Shown: piece by piece, positions 35,356 to 42,446 of the stretch
Layout: each line of letters starts with the position of its first letter
How positions within the stretch are numbered: position 1 is the first letter of the stretch
NCBI GenBank assembly: GCA_021776795.1
Contig: JAJFFC010000008.1
Span: 248,001 to 312,000, forward strand
Length of the DNA stretch: 64,000 bases
From: Planctomycetota bacterium
GTDB taxonomy: Bacteria; Planctomycetota; UBA1135
Direction of reading: 5' to 3'
The notes under the pieces: generated by a model
Database searches by the model: none
What the model was told of the DNA's origin: nothing
Seen by the model: the letters and a program-made list of their open reading frames with translations, nothing else
Position numbers and translations under genes: made by a program

Positions 35356-36612
35356 ATGAGTTCTCAATCATCGCCCTCGCCAGACGCGCTCAACGCGCGC
35401 CAGCTCTTGCTGGCCATGGTGACGGCCTTTCTGCTCATGTGCGGCTATAGCCTAATCAAGCCCATCCGCGACGAGGTCGCGGCGGCGCACCCAGACGACA
35501 TCACCAGCCTGTGGACCGGAACTTTTTTTCTGACCCTGCTCGCCGTGCCTCTGTTTGGCTTTCTTGCCTCTCGCTGCACCCGGCGCAGACTGCTGCAAAT
35601 CTGCTTTCGCAGTTTCTTGCTTCTGTTCCTGCTGTTTTCCTGGCTGTTTCATCAGCAGGAAGGCGCGAGCAGGCCCTTCGCCCTCGATGCCTCCTTTTAT
35701 ATCTGGGTCAGCGTTTACAACCTATTTACGCTCAGCCTGTTTTGGTCGGTGCTGGCCGACTTGTTCCACTCCCAGCAAGGCAAGCATTCCTTTGCGCGAG
35801 TGACCATGGGTGCCAGCCTGGGCGCGATTGCCGGCCCGGCCCTGACTACCGCGCTGATTAAACCTTTAGGCAGTGCAAACCTCCTTTTAGGGAGTGCTTT
35901 GATTCTGGAAGTCGGCTTGCACCTCCTGCTGCGCCTCGCCCGGAACCAGGACAGCGCAGCCTCCGCCAAGGCGCAACAATCCATCGGCGGCCAAGCCTGG
36001 GAAGGCATGCGCTTAGTGTTGCGGTCGCCACAACTGCGACGGATTTGTGGCTACCTAATACTCCTCGTCCTCACCAGTGGCTTTATGTATCGCCTCAAGG
36101 CCGAGGTCGCCCATGGCTTGAGCGATCGCGCCGCCCGCACCACCTATTACGCACAAATTGAGATGGTTGCCAATAGCGTGACCCTGCTGCTGCAAGCCTT
36201 CGCCAGCGGTTGGCTGATGCAACGCCGCGGGGTGGGGATCACCCTCATGGTGCTGCCATTGCTGGCGGTCCTGTGCTTCGGATTCCTCGGCATGTGGCTG
36301 AGCTTGGCCACGATTGCCATCGCCGATGTGCTCCGCCGCACCGGCCAATATGCAATGGCCAAACCCGCCCGCGAAGTCCTGTTCACGGTGCTTCCGCGCA
36401 AGGAAAAGTACCAGGCCAAGTCTTTCGTCGACACCTTTGTCTATCGCGGCGGCGACCTCGCCGTAAGCTGGCTGTACGACCTGCTCGCAGGCATTGGATT
36501 GCACGCACAGGCCCTGGCCTTCTTTGTCGTTCCCACCTCCCTAATATGGGCCGGTACGGCACGACAACTTGGCCGTCAACATCAACTGCTCGAAGAACAG
36601 CACGACACATGA
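35356..36612 (+). CDS. Nucleotide-transporter-like / MFS-type membrane protein
   Basis: 418 residues from the ATG at 35356, with about 11-12 hydrophobic helices. The first has MCGYSLIKPIRDEVAA, the pattern (Y--L-P-RD) of the ATP:ADP antiporter-like family that also occurs in free-living bacteria. Further pattern matches are a conserved loop near VYNLFTLSLFWSVLADLF and the C-terminal KYQAKSFVDTFVYRGGDL. Most likely a transporter of unknown substrate; a nucleotide-exchange function should not be assumed outside intracellular bacteria. It overlaps sodC by 4 bp (ATGA). Confidence 0.75.
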   Translation: MSSQSSPSPDALNARQLLLAMVTAFLLMCGYSLIKPIRDEVAAAHPDDITSLWTGTFFLTLLAVPLFGFLASRCTRRRLLQICFRSFLLLFLLFSWLFHQQEGASRPFALDASFYIWVSVYNLFTLSLFWSVLADLFHSQQGKHSFARVTMGASLGAIAGPALTTALIKPLGSANLLLGSALILEVGLHLLLRLARNQDSAASAKAQQSIGGQAWEGMRLVLRSPQLRRICGYLILLVLTSGFMYRLKAEVAHGLSDRAARTTYYAQIEMVANSVTLLLQAFASGWLMQRRGVGITLMVLPLLAVLCFGFLGMWLSLATIAIADVLRRTGQYAMAKPAREVLFTVLPRKEKYQAKSFVDTFVYRGGDLAVSWLYDLLAGIGLHAQALAFFVVPTSLIWAGTARQLGRQHQLLEEQHDT

Positions 36613-37175
36613 AAGCCCCTCTTCTCTCTCTTTGCGCCCTGCCGCTACTCGCCCTCACCCCTAGTTGCGCCGTGGTCATTGGCAACGATGGCTACGTCGA
36701 CGGCGACTTCGGCCATGGCGATGTCGAACGCGCGGTATGCGTCATTTCCGGCACCGCTGGCAATGAAGGCGTGTCCGGCACGGTCACCTTCACCGAACGC
36801 GCCGGCGGCATTTTGGTCGAGGCCGACATCAGCGGACTCACCCCAGGCCTACATGGATTCCATATTCATGAATTCGGCGATGTCTCCGGCCTCGACGGCA
36901 AATCGGCCGGTGGTCACTTCAACCCTGACGAGGAAAAGCACGGAGGCCCAGAGGACCGCGGCCGCCACGTTGGTGACCTCGGCAACCTCGAAGCCGACAG
37001 CACTGGCCGCGCGGTCTACAGCCGCTTCGACGATGACGTGCGCTTGGGCGGACGCCACTCGATCATTGGTCGCGCCATCGTGATTCACGCCGATGCCGAT
37101 GACTTCACCACCCAACCCACCGGCAACGCTGGTGGTCGCGTCGGTTTTGGCGTGATTGGCGTGGCGAAGGACTAG
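36609..37175 (+). CDS. sodC: Cu/Zn superoxide dismutase lipoprotein lacking the usual disulfide
   Basis: 188 residues with a lipoprotein signal (LALTPSC). Converts superoxide to oxygen and peroxide in the periplasm. The metal ligands are all recognisable: HGFHIHEFGD, the bridging His in AGGHFNP, then KHGGPEDRGRHVGDLGN with the zinc Asp, and IIGRAIVIHADADD; the catalytic Arg is in GNAGGRVGFGVIG. The two Cys that form the intrasubunit disulfide in most family members are missing: GDVSGLDGKSAGG stands where GDNTNGCTSAG is usual, and the C-terminal Cys is Phe. The protein is therefore likely stabilised in another way. It is coupled to the transporter-like gene. Confidence 0.9.
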   Translation: MKAPLLSLCALPLLALTPSCAVVIGNDGYVDGDFGHGDVERAVCVISGTAGNEGVSGTVTFTERAGGILVEADISGLTPGLHGFHIHEFGDVSGLDGKSAGGHFNPDEEKHGGPEDRGRHVGDLGNLEADSTGRAVYSRFDDDVRLGGRHSIIGRAIVIHADADDFTTQPTGNAGGRVGFGVIGVAKD

Positions 37176-38242
37176 TTCCCAACAGCAGGCTCGGCGCGCA
37201 GCACTTGACCGCTCGCGCCGGACATCCACCAGGCGTCGATGGCATGCATGCCGTCGGCGCCGCTTGCATGCCAAGTGCGGCCGTCTCGAGACCATTCCGT
37301 CCCGCTCGGACCGGTGCACCACCAAAGCTGAAATTCGGGAAGCCAAGCCACAGCTGAGCGGTAACCTCGAGGACCAATCGCTGCGGGAACCATTTGCCAA
37401 TGACGCCCACCGTCCTCGGTCCAGGCAGCCACCGCCTGGTTGGCCTCTGGGTCGAGGTAATCGCCACCGACCACCACGCCACGCAGGGAGTCGCGGAAGG
37501 CCACCGAGAAGGCCCCGGCGCCATCGCTGCCAGAGACCAAAGGCAGAGTTTGCGCTTGCCAATGCTGGCCTCCATCTATCGAGCGCAAAATGCGGCTTTT
37601 GCTACCACCTGTGACCAGCCAAGCAAGCCCACCTGGCTGAAGAGCTAGAGAGGTTCCGCTTGCCGCAAAGCAGTATTCCCCTTCCGCCATCTGGGGCCTT
37701 TGTTCCTTAGGTAAACCGGCCCAGGTGACGCCCCCATCTGTCGTGATAAACAGGGATAGACGTTGGCCCACCGGGTCGCCCACCATCAAACCCTGGTCGG
37801 CATCCCAGAAGGCGAGACCATCCCAAAAGCCTTCTTCTTCGAGGCAACGTGCACGCTCTTGCCAAGTGCTCCCACCATCCAGGCTGAGGAATACTCGCGA
37901 ATCTCCGCCTGGACCGGCGGACATCGCCACAAGGTGTTCTGGCGACAACACGGCAAAATCTCGGAAGTCGAGAGCGGCCTGACCCTCACCTGGCAATGTT
38001 GCCAATTCCCAAGTCGTGCCTCCGTCCACGGTGTGCGCAATCGTGCCTGCGCTCCCGCTGACCCAAGTCTCCAATTGGCTGACGGCGGCCACCCCACGCA
38101 GGGATGGTCCGCCGTCCAAGGTTTGGCTCGGATGCCAATGAACTCCTGGACCCGAGAAAGCGGGTGCAGGGCTTTGGCAAGAAGCCACAAGCAGAGCCGT
38201 GGCGCACGCGGTCGCCACCACAGAGGAAGCAGCCAGGTGCAT
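37172..38242 (-). CDS. Lipoprotein with YCF48/BNR-type beta-propeller repeats
   Basis: 356 residues from the ATG at 38242, the only start giving a proper lipoprotein signal (ACATALLVASC). The mature part repeats the BNR / YCF48-like Asp-box unit: HTVDGGTTWEL, LSLDGGSTWQER, ITTDGGVTWAG, RSIDGGQHWQAQ, WTEDGGRHWQM, giving a propeller of about six blades. Such proteins bind partners or glycans; no catalytic set is seen. Its stop overlaps that of sodC by 4 bp. It lies downstream of the histone gene, with 10 bp between them, so it may be in the same transcript. Confidence 0.8.
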   Translation of the reverse strand: MHLAASSVVATACATALLVASCQSPAPAFSGPGVHWHPSQTLDGGPSLRGVAAVSQLETWVSGSAGTIAHTVDGGTTWELATLPGEGQAALDFRDFAVLSPEHLVAMSAGPGGDSRVFLSLDGGSTWQERARCLEEEGFWDGLAFWDADQGLMVGDPVGQRLSLFITTDGGVTWAGLPKEQRPQMAEGEYCFAASGTSLALQPGGLAWLVTGGSKSRILRSIDGGQHWQAQTLPLVSGSDGAGAFSVAFRDSLRGVVVGGDYLDPEANQAVAAWTEDGGRHWQMVPAAIGPRGYRSAVAWLPEFQLWWCTGPSGTEWSRDGRTWHASGADGMHAIDAWWMSGASGQVLRAEPAVGN

Positions 38243-38252
38243 CGGCCAGGTT

Positions 38253-38450
38253 CTACTCGCCAGAAGGCAGGTCGCGATCCATGACCGTCTTGCGACGACC
38301 GGATTCCGCGGCCGCGATAGCCTGGTCGCACAGTCCGCGAATGATGTCGGACAGGCGAGCGGCAACCGCACCTGACGTAGACATACCGGACTTAGCCTTG
38401 ATGTAGGCCTTCACTTTGGACTGAATGACGAGAATTTCTTGATCGGACAT
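38253..38450 (-). CDS. Bacterial histone (single histone fold, Bd0055-like)
   Basis: 65 residues from an ATG with a strong AAGGAG ribosome binding site 7 nt upstream. The sequence has the short helix, long helix, short helix plan of a minimal histone fold: ILVIQSKVKAYIKAKSG, then VAARLSDIIRGLCDQAIAAAE, and the C-terminal RKTVMDRDL, a version of the histone signature 'R-K-T-V/I-x-x-x-D-L'. This is the length and pattern of the bacterial histones described from Bdellovibrio and Planctomycetota-like bacteria, which bind or coat DNA. It lies 114 bp downstream of the DUF3179 gene. The family call is by pattern; a homology or structure search would confirm it. Confidence 0.8.
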   Translation of the reverse strand: MSDQEILVIQSKVKAYIKAKSGMSTSGAVAARLSDIIRGLCDQAIAAAESGRRKTVMDRDLPSGE

Positions 38451-38564
38451 GGAAGTCTCCTTGGGTTCATTGGGGGGGGCTAGAGGGCGGGAAGCGCGTC
38501 GCCAGCCAGAATGCCGAAATGCGGCCTCGGCCAGTGTAGCAACCAAATCCAGCTCAGGGGGCGC

Positions 38565-39629
38565 TCAGTCCGCTTTCGGCAGGCCGACGACCTTGCCCTC
38601 GGGGAAGAAATGGACCCAGCGTTTGCCCAGCCAGGCGGTGGCGGTGAGGGGCTTCAAGCGCTCTCCGGCCAGAGGGCCACGCAGGCAGCGACCATTGCGG
38701 ATGTCCCAAACCGACCCAGTTTCGCTGTCGCGCATGGTGGAGACGGTGGGTTGGGGGACCACGGCAGCAGATTTGGAAGGCAACTCGGATTTGGACTCAG
38801 AAGCCGCTGAGGGCTTGGAGAGCACTAAAATCGGGTCAAAATGGAGTTTTCGCTCGCCCAATTGGGTAGAAAATGCCGCACCAAGAGCGATCTCTTCCGC
38901 AAAGGTCACCACCACTGGCTCCTCACCCACTTGGGTATTGAGGACCGGGACCTGAGACAGCAGGGCGTAGCGGAACAGAGTGACATTGCGGCCTTCGCCA
39001 ACAGACAAGCCATAAGAGGCCAAGCGCTGTGGGAGATTGAAGGAGCCCATGAAGCCCTCGACCATTTTGCCCAAAAGCACAGTCGTTTCTGGGTGTTCAG
39101 TGCGCCAAAATCCCCATGGCACAATCACCGAGGGCAAAAAGCGCAATTGGCTGCCCTTTTTGGGCCCCTTGATTGCCTCGCCAGTGACATGCACCCAAAG
39201 CGATTCACTGCCCTTGTCATACATCACAAAGGAGTTGCGGTAGAGCACGCCTTCGTGTCCAAAGGTCAATGTCTCTCCATCTAAGCTGCGGTCATACACG
39301 ATGGCCGTCTGGCAAAGTGGTCACCAACTGACTGCCGTGGCCAAATCGCCACAGACATCGTTGACCAGCTCGACGCCACCCATCACCCGCAACGGATAGG
39401 CGCGTGTTTCGCCATCGAGATTGAGCCCGATGACCAGCTCCTCGTCCCCGAGCGTTTCACTGCCGGTCTTGGCGTCGACCAGCTCCGGCAAAGTCAGCAC
39501 GGGGAAGGCATCCCGCGGCATGACCTGTTCCGCGACCGCGTCGTAGTCCGCCTCGGTGAAGATTTCAGGCGGAGTGTCCGGCTCTTGAGCCGCCGTAAGA
39601 GCAAGGATTGAGGTGCAGAGGAGGATCAT
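38565..39629 (-). CDS. DUF3179 candidate selenoprotein (UPLC), in-frame UGA at 39321-39323
   Basis: With UGA read as selenocysteine, 354 residues: a signal peptide (residues 1-15), then a complete DUF3179 domain. It runs ELVIGLNLDGETRAYPLRVM, ELVNDVCGDLATAVSW, Sec103-Pro-Leu-Cys106, QTAIVYDRSLDGETLTFG, YRNSFVMYDKGSESLW and VIVPWGFWRTEHPETTVL. Known DUF3179 proteins have TYCPLCGTA at this point, so the UGA replaces the first Cys of an invariant CxxC. The 103 codons before and 252 codons after it lie in one frame. A hairpin with a C-G-U-G-U loop starts 14 nt after the UGA. The function of DUF3179 is unknown; redox or metal chemistry outside the cytoplasm is likely. It follows the Spy-like gene by 9 bp in an ECF sigma operon. 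Automatic annotation would give two fragments. Confidence 0.87.
39289..39307 (-). promoter_or_regulatory. Candidate bacterial SECIS hairpin of the DUF3179 gene
   Basis: It lies 14-32 nt after the UGA on the minus strand: CGG pairs with CCG, then one C-A mismatch, CAT pairs with ATG, loop CGTGT. The loop begins 21 nt after the UGA, inside the 16-37 nt range usual for bacterial SECIS, and has a G in its first two positions followed by U. The same C-G-U-G loop and C-A mismatch occur in the hairpin after the other UGA. Confidence 0.65.
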
Positions 39630-39638
39630 CCTCCCAGC

Positions 39639-40085
39639 CTAGCGCAGGGGAGTAATCTCCGGGTAAAGCACCTGATACAGCAATCTGGTTTGGTACGGCG
39701 TAAGCAACTCACGCACCGCCAGCAAGATGCCAACCTGTTGATCCACCTCTTCACGGCGCAACTGACGCAGCTCCTCGGCCAAACTCCCAACCAGGGCGGA
39801 ATCGATTTCCTCTTGCCCCAGAGCGACTTGCAGTTCTCTGGTCTTGGTCACAATGCGATGGCGCAAGTCCTGGGCGGCCTCGGCCTGTTCGCTGCCCAAA
39901 CGGCTGAGGGCACTGGTTTGGGTTTGGTTGAGCTCCAAAGTCTCCAGTGGCACCTGGGGTGCACGCAGGCCAGGCCCCAGCTCCTCGGTATGCGCGAGAT
40001 CGCTCTTCTGCCAAAGGTAAACATTCATGACCGCGCTAGCCAAAAGTGCGCCAGCAAGGAAGGCTGCGAGCCATCCGCCGTTCAT
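39639..40085 (-). CDS. Spy/CpxP/CnrX-like membrane-anchored periplasmic protein
   Basis: 148 residues. An N-terminal helix (WLAAFLAGALLASAVMNVYLW) anchors a helical hairpin rich in Glu, Gln and Arg (SRLGSEQAEAAQDLRHRI; EELRQLRREEVDQQVGILLA) ending in ELLTPYQTRLLYQVL, which has the 'L-T-P-x-Q' element of the LTxxQ/metal-resistance family. In CnrYXH-type systems such proteins sense metal or envelope stress for an ECF sigma factor. It overlaps the anti-sigma gene by 4 bp and precedes the DUF3179 gene by 9 bp. Confidence 0.75.
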   Translation of the reverse strand: MNGGWLAAFLAGALLASAVMNVYLWQKSDLAHTEELGPGLRAPQVPLETLELNQTQTSALSRLGSEQAEAAQDLRHRIVTKTRELQVALGQEEIDSALVGSLAEELRQLRREEVDQQVGILLAVRELLTPYQTRLLYQVLYPEITPLR

Positions 40086-40453
40086 TGTGCCTCTCCTTGC
40101 ATTTCCGCCAGTGCGCGGAGGCCGCGTTCGACCTGATCCAACTCGTATTCATGGAAGGTGTCGCGAAGGCCAGTCAAGTCCTGAGAGAACTCGCCTGCGG
40201 TTTGAGTTTGCCCGCCTTGGCCTGGACTGTTCCAAGACAACAGCGCCGTTTGCGCGCCGAAGAAACTGACGAAGCCCAGCACCCCAGCCGCCGCAAGGGC
40301 CAGGGCATGACGACGCCAGGTGGCGCGGCGCATGGCAAGCGATGGTTTGGCGGCATCCAGAACACGTTGCTCCAACCCAACAGGTGGGGAAACGGCGGTG
40401 AGTTCCTGCCGCAAGTCGTCGGGAAACAGAAAGTTGGGCTCTTTAATCGTCAT
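40082..40453 (-). CDS. Anti-sigma factor-like membrane protein
   Basis: 123 residues from the ATG at 40453, inside the sigma gene's last codons (11 bp overlap). A cytoplasmic N-terminal segment of about 50 residues is followed by one membrane helix (HALALAAAGVLGFVSFFGA) and a short periplasmic part with a Glu-rich end. Size, topology and position directly after an ECF sigma gene make it the presumed anti-sigma factor, though no zinc-binding HxxxCxxC motif is present. Confidence 0.7.
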   Translation of the reverse strand: MTIKEPNFLFPDDLRQELTAVSPPVGLEQRVLDAAKPSLAMRRATWRRHALALAAAGVLGFVSFFGAQTALLSWNSPGQGGQTQTAGEFSQDLTGLRDTFHEYELDQVERGLRALAEMQGEAQ

Positions 40454-41099
40454 CGTGAAGAAGGCCGAGGTCACGGGCGGCCGGCCCGGCTAGTTGACGG
40501 AAGCGTTCGCGTGCTCGCGCTAAGCGCGACATGACGGTTCCGGGAGCAAGCTCGAGGGTTTCCGCAATCTCTCGATAGGAGAGGCCCTCGACCTCGCGCA
40601 ACACAAAGACCGCACGACCGTCCTCGGGGAGTCGAGCAACTAGGTCGCGCACTTGGTCGGCAAGCTCACTTTGCTCCAAACCCGACGCCTCCGTTGCGAC
40701 AGCAGGTGCAAGCACGACCTCCCCGTTAAGCAGGCTCTGGGGCGCGCGCTTGCGTTTGTCGAGCAAGTTGAGGCAGTGGTTCATGGTGATGCGGTGAATC
40801 CAGGTTTTGACCAGACTCTTGCCCTGAAACCCGCCCGCCTTGTCGAGGATGCGCAAGAAAACATCTTGCGTAGCATCCTCGGCTTCGGCGGGAGAATTCA
40901 GGAGATGAAAACAGAGCCGGTAGACCTGATCGCCGTGCCGCTCGAACAGTTCCGCGAGGCCGTCGGCATGGCCAGCGGCACATCGGCGAAGGGCCGAAAG
41001 AGACGGATCGACAGGAGTCACGAGGAGGGGGCTAACTGGCGGGCTTGAGCAGGCAGAATCGCCCCTTCCACAAACTTTCAGACCAGGTGCCAGCCCCAT
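40443..41099 (-). CDS. ECF-type RNA polymerase sigma factor
   Basis: 218 residues with regions 2 and 4 of sigma-70 and no region 3. Region 2: LAELFERHGDQVYRLCFHLL, AEDATQDVFLRILDKAG and KTWIHRITMNHCLNLL. Region 4: LPEDGRAVFVLREVEGLSYREIAETLELAPGTVMSRL is present as an unbroken stretch, only parts of which I quote here. It directs RNA polymerase to its own regulon, probably including its operon: anti-sigma, Spy-like protein and the DUF3179 candidate selenoprotein. The true start could be downstream of 41099, since the first 30 residues are not conserved in pattern. The gene at 41172 diverges from it. Confidence 0.88.
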   Translation of the reverse strand: MGLAPGLKVCGRGDSACSSPPVSPLLVTPVDPSLSALRRCAAGHADGLAELFERHGDQVYRLCFHLLNSPAEAEDATQDVFLRILDKAGGFQGKSLVKTWIHRITMNHCLNLLDKRKRAPQSLLNGEVVLAPAVATEASGLEQSELADQVRDLVARLPEDGRAVFVLREVEGLSYREIAETLELAPGTVMSRLARARERFRQLAGPAARDLGLLHDDD

Positions 41100-41171
41100 T
41101 ATTCCGCTTTTCTAGAGCCATTTCAGGTCCAATATGGGGTTTCCAAGGACCCTAGACGACATAATAAGGGC

Positions 41172-41798
41172 ATGGAACATTCCCCCGCCGGCTCCCCGGC
41201 AGCGGGGTCGGTGTGTTCAGACCGCGAAGCGCTTCTCCAGGCCGTCCTGGAGCCGCTAAGACGGAATCGAAGCCCGAACCTGCGAATTGCCACGCTCGCC
41301 AAGAGCGCCAACCTTCCCCTCGACCGCGCCAAAGAACTTTACCCCGACGACGCCTCCATCCTGGCAGGCCTTTCTGCCCAAGGATTCGCCCGCCTCGAGG
41401 CGCGTATGCGGATTGCTGCTCAGGAGCACAGTGACCCCCTCATGGCGTTTCGTCGAGCTGGGGTCGCCTATGTCACCTTTGCGCTTGATTTCCCCCAGCA
41501 CTTCCAGGTCATGTTTCATGACCGACATTACGAAGAGTTTGAGGAGTATGCGCAAGAGGCTGCAGACAGCAGTTTTGGTGCCATTTTGGAGCTGATTTCC
41601 TTGTGCCAAGCTCATGGCTGCATGCGCCAAGGCGACCGCAACGAAATCGCCGCTCTGGCTTGGGCCATGGTGCATGGCATCGCCACGCTTGGCATGGCTG
41701 GCCGCCTGCGCGGCCACTCCCATCCCTTCCGCAATCGAGACGCCTTTTTGGAGTTCGCCGATCGCTGCACGAAACAGGTGTGTGAGAGCCTGGCATAG
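41172..41798 (+). CDS. TetR-family regulator with diverged DNA-binding domain
   Basis: 208 residues. The C-terminal part has the TetR ligand-domain pattern DPLMAFRRAGVAYVTFALDFPQHFQVMF and later AALAWAMVHGIATLGMAG. The N-terminal helix-turn-helix is weak (RIATLAKSANLPLDRAKELYPD), a diverged version of the usual 'I-A-x-x-A-G-V-x-x-x-x-x-Y-x-H-F'. It is 60 bp upstream of the molybdenum hydroxylase genes on the same strand, so it is a plausible regulator of them, and it also diverges from the sigma operon. Confidence 0.75.
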   Translation: MEHSPAGSPAAGSVCSDREALLQAVLEPLRRNRSPNLRIATLAKSANLPLDRAKELYPDDASILAGLSAQGFARLEARMRIAAQEHSDPLMAFRRAGVAYVTFALDFPQHFQVMFHDRHYEEFEEYAQEAADSSFGAILELISLCQAHGCMRQGDRNEIAALAWAMVHGIATLGMAGRLRGHSHPFRNRDAFLEFADRCTKQVCESLA

Positions 41799-41858
41799 CC
41801 ATGGCGCCAATAGGTTGGTGCGGCGGCCGAGGCTGGCGCGTCGGTACAATCACGCTCC

Positions 41859-42446
41859 ATGCGCGTGTTCCGACTACAGGTCAACGGCGACCCTCTTGAT
41901 GTAGCTGCTCCAGAGCACTGGAGTTTGCTCGAAGTCCTGCGCTACCGCCTTGGACTGACCGGCAGCAAGCAAGGCTGCGACAAGGGAGATTGTGGTGCGT
42001 GCACGGTGTTGATTGATGGCACTCCAACCCTCGCTTGCTTGGCTTTGCCGGCGACGCTCGAAGGGAAAGACATCACCACCATCGAGGGCTTGCGCCCGCT
42101 GCATCAAAAGGCCGGAGGGCAGGGCGTCGACCCGGTCCAAGATGCTTTTGATCGCTGCGGCGCTTTGCAATGTGGCTTCTGCCAACCGGGCATGATTCTG
42201 TCGACGAAGGCGCTGCTCAGCGACAATCCAGACCCCAGTCGCCGCGAAATCCAAGACGCCTTGGCTGGCAATCTGTGCCGCTGCACCGGCTACACCCAAA
42301 TCTTCCAGGCGGTCGAGCTCGTCGCCGATGAGGTTGCAGGGCGCGAGCCACGCAAGCCAGCTTGGGCGCAGGCGCGCGAACAAGAAATCGCTGCGGCATC
42401 GCCTAAAGAAGAGCCCTTCCAGCCCGAGCACGGAGGCCAAGCCTAG
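41859..42446 (+). CDS. Molybdenum hydroxylase [2Fe-2S] subunit (HcrC/CoxS-type)
   Basis: 195 residues carrying both [2Fe-2S] clusters of the xanthine oxidase family small subunit. The plant-type ferredoxin cluster is in GCDKGDCGACTVLIDG with a later Cys, and the second in CGFCQPGMILSTKALL with NLCRCTGYTQI. It passes electrons between the molybdenum subunit and the FAD subunit. The C-terminal tail of about 35 residues is longer than in HcrC. It overlaps the next start by one base. Confidence 0.92.
   Translation: MRVFRLQVNGDPLDVAAPEHWSLLEVLRYRLGLTGSKQGCDKGDCGACTVLIDGTPTLACLALPATLEGKDITTIEGLRPLHQKAGGQGVDPVQDAFDRCGALQCGFCQPGMILSTKALLSDNPDPSRREIQDALAGNLCRCTGYTQIFQAVELVADEVAGREPRKPAWAQAREQEIAAASPKEEPFQPEHGGQA

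Noticed and set aside
33236-39323. A changed genetic code in which UGA is always an amino acid
   Set aside because: UGA serves as a normal stop at many clear gene ends, for example in the ATGA overlaps at 15678-15681, 17168-17171, 27552-27555 and 36609-36612.
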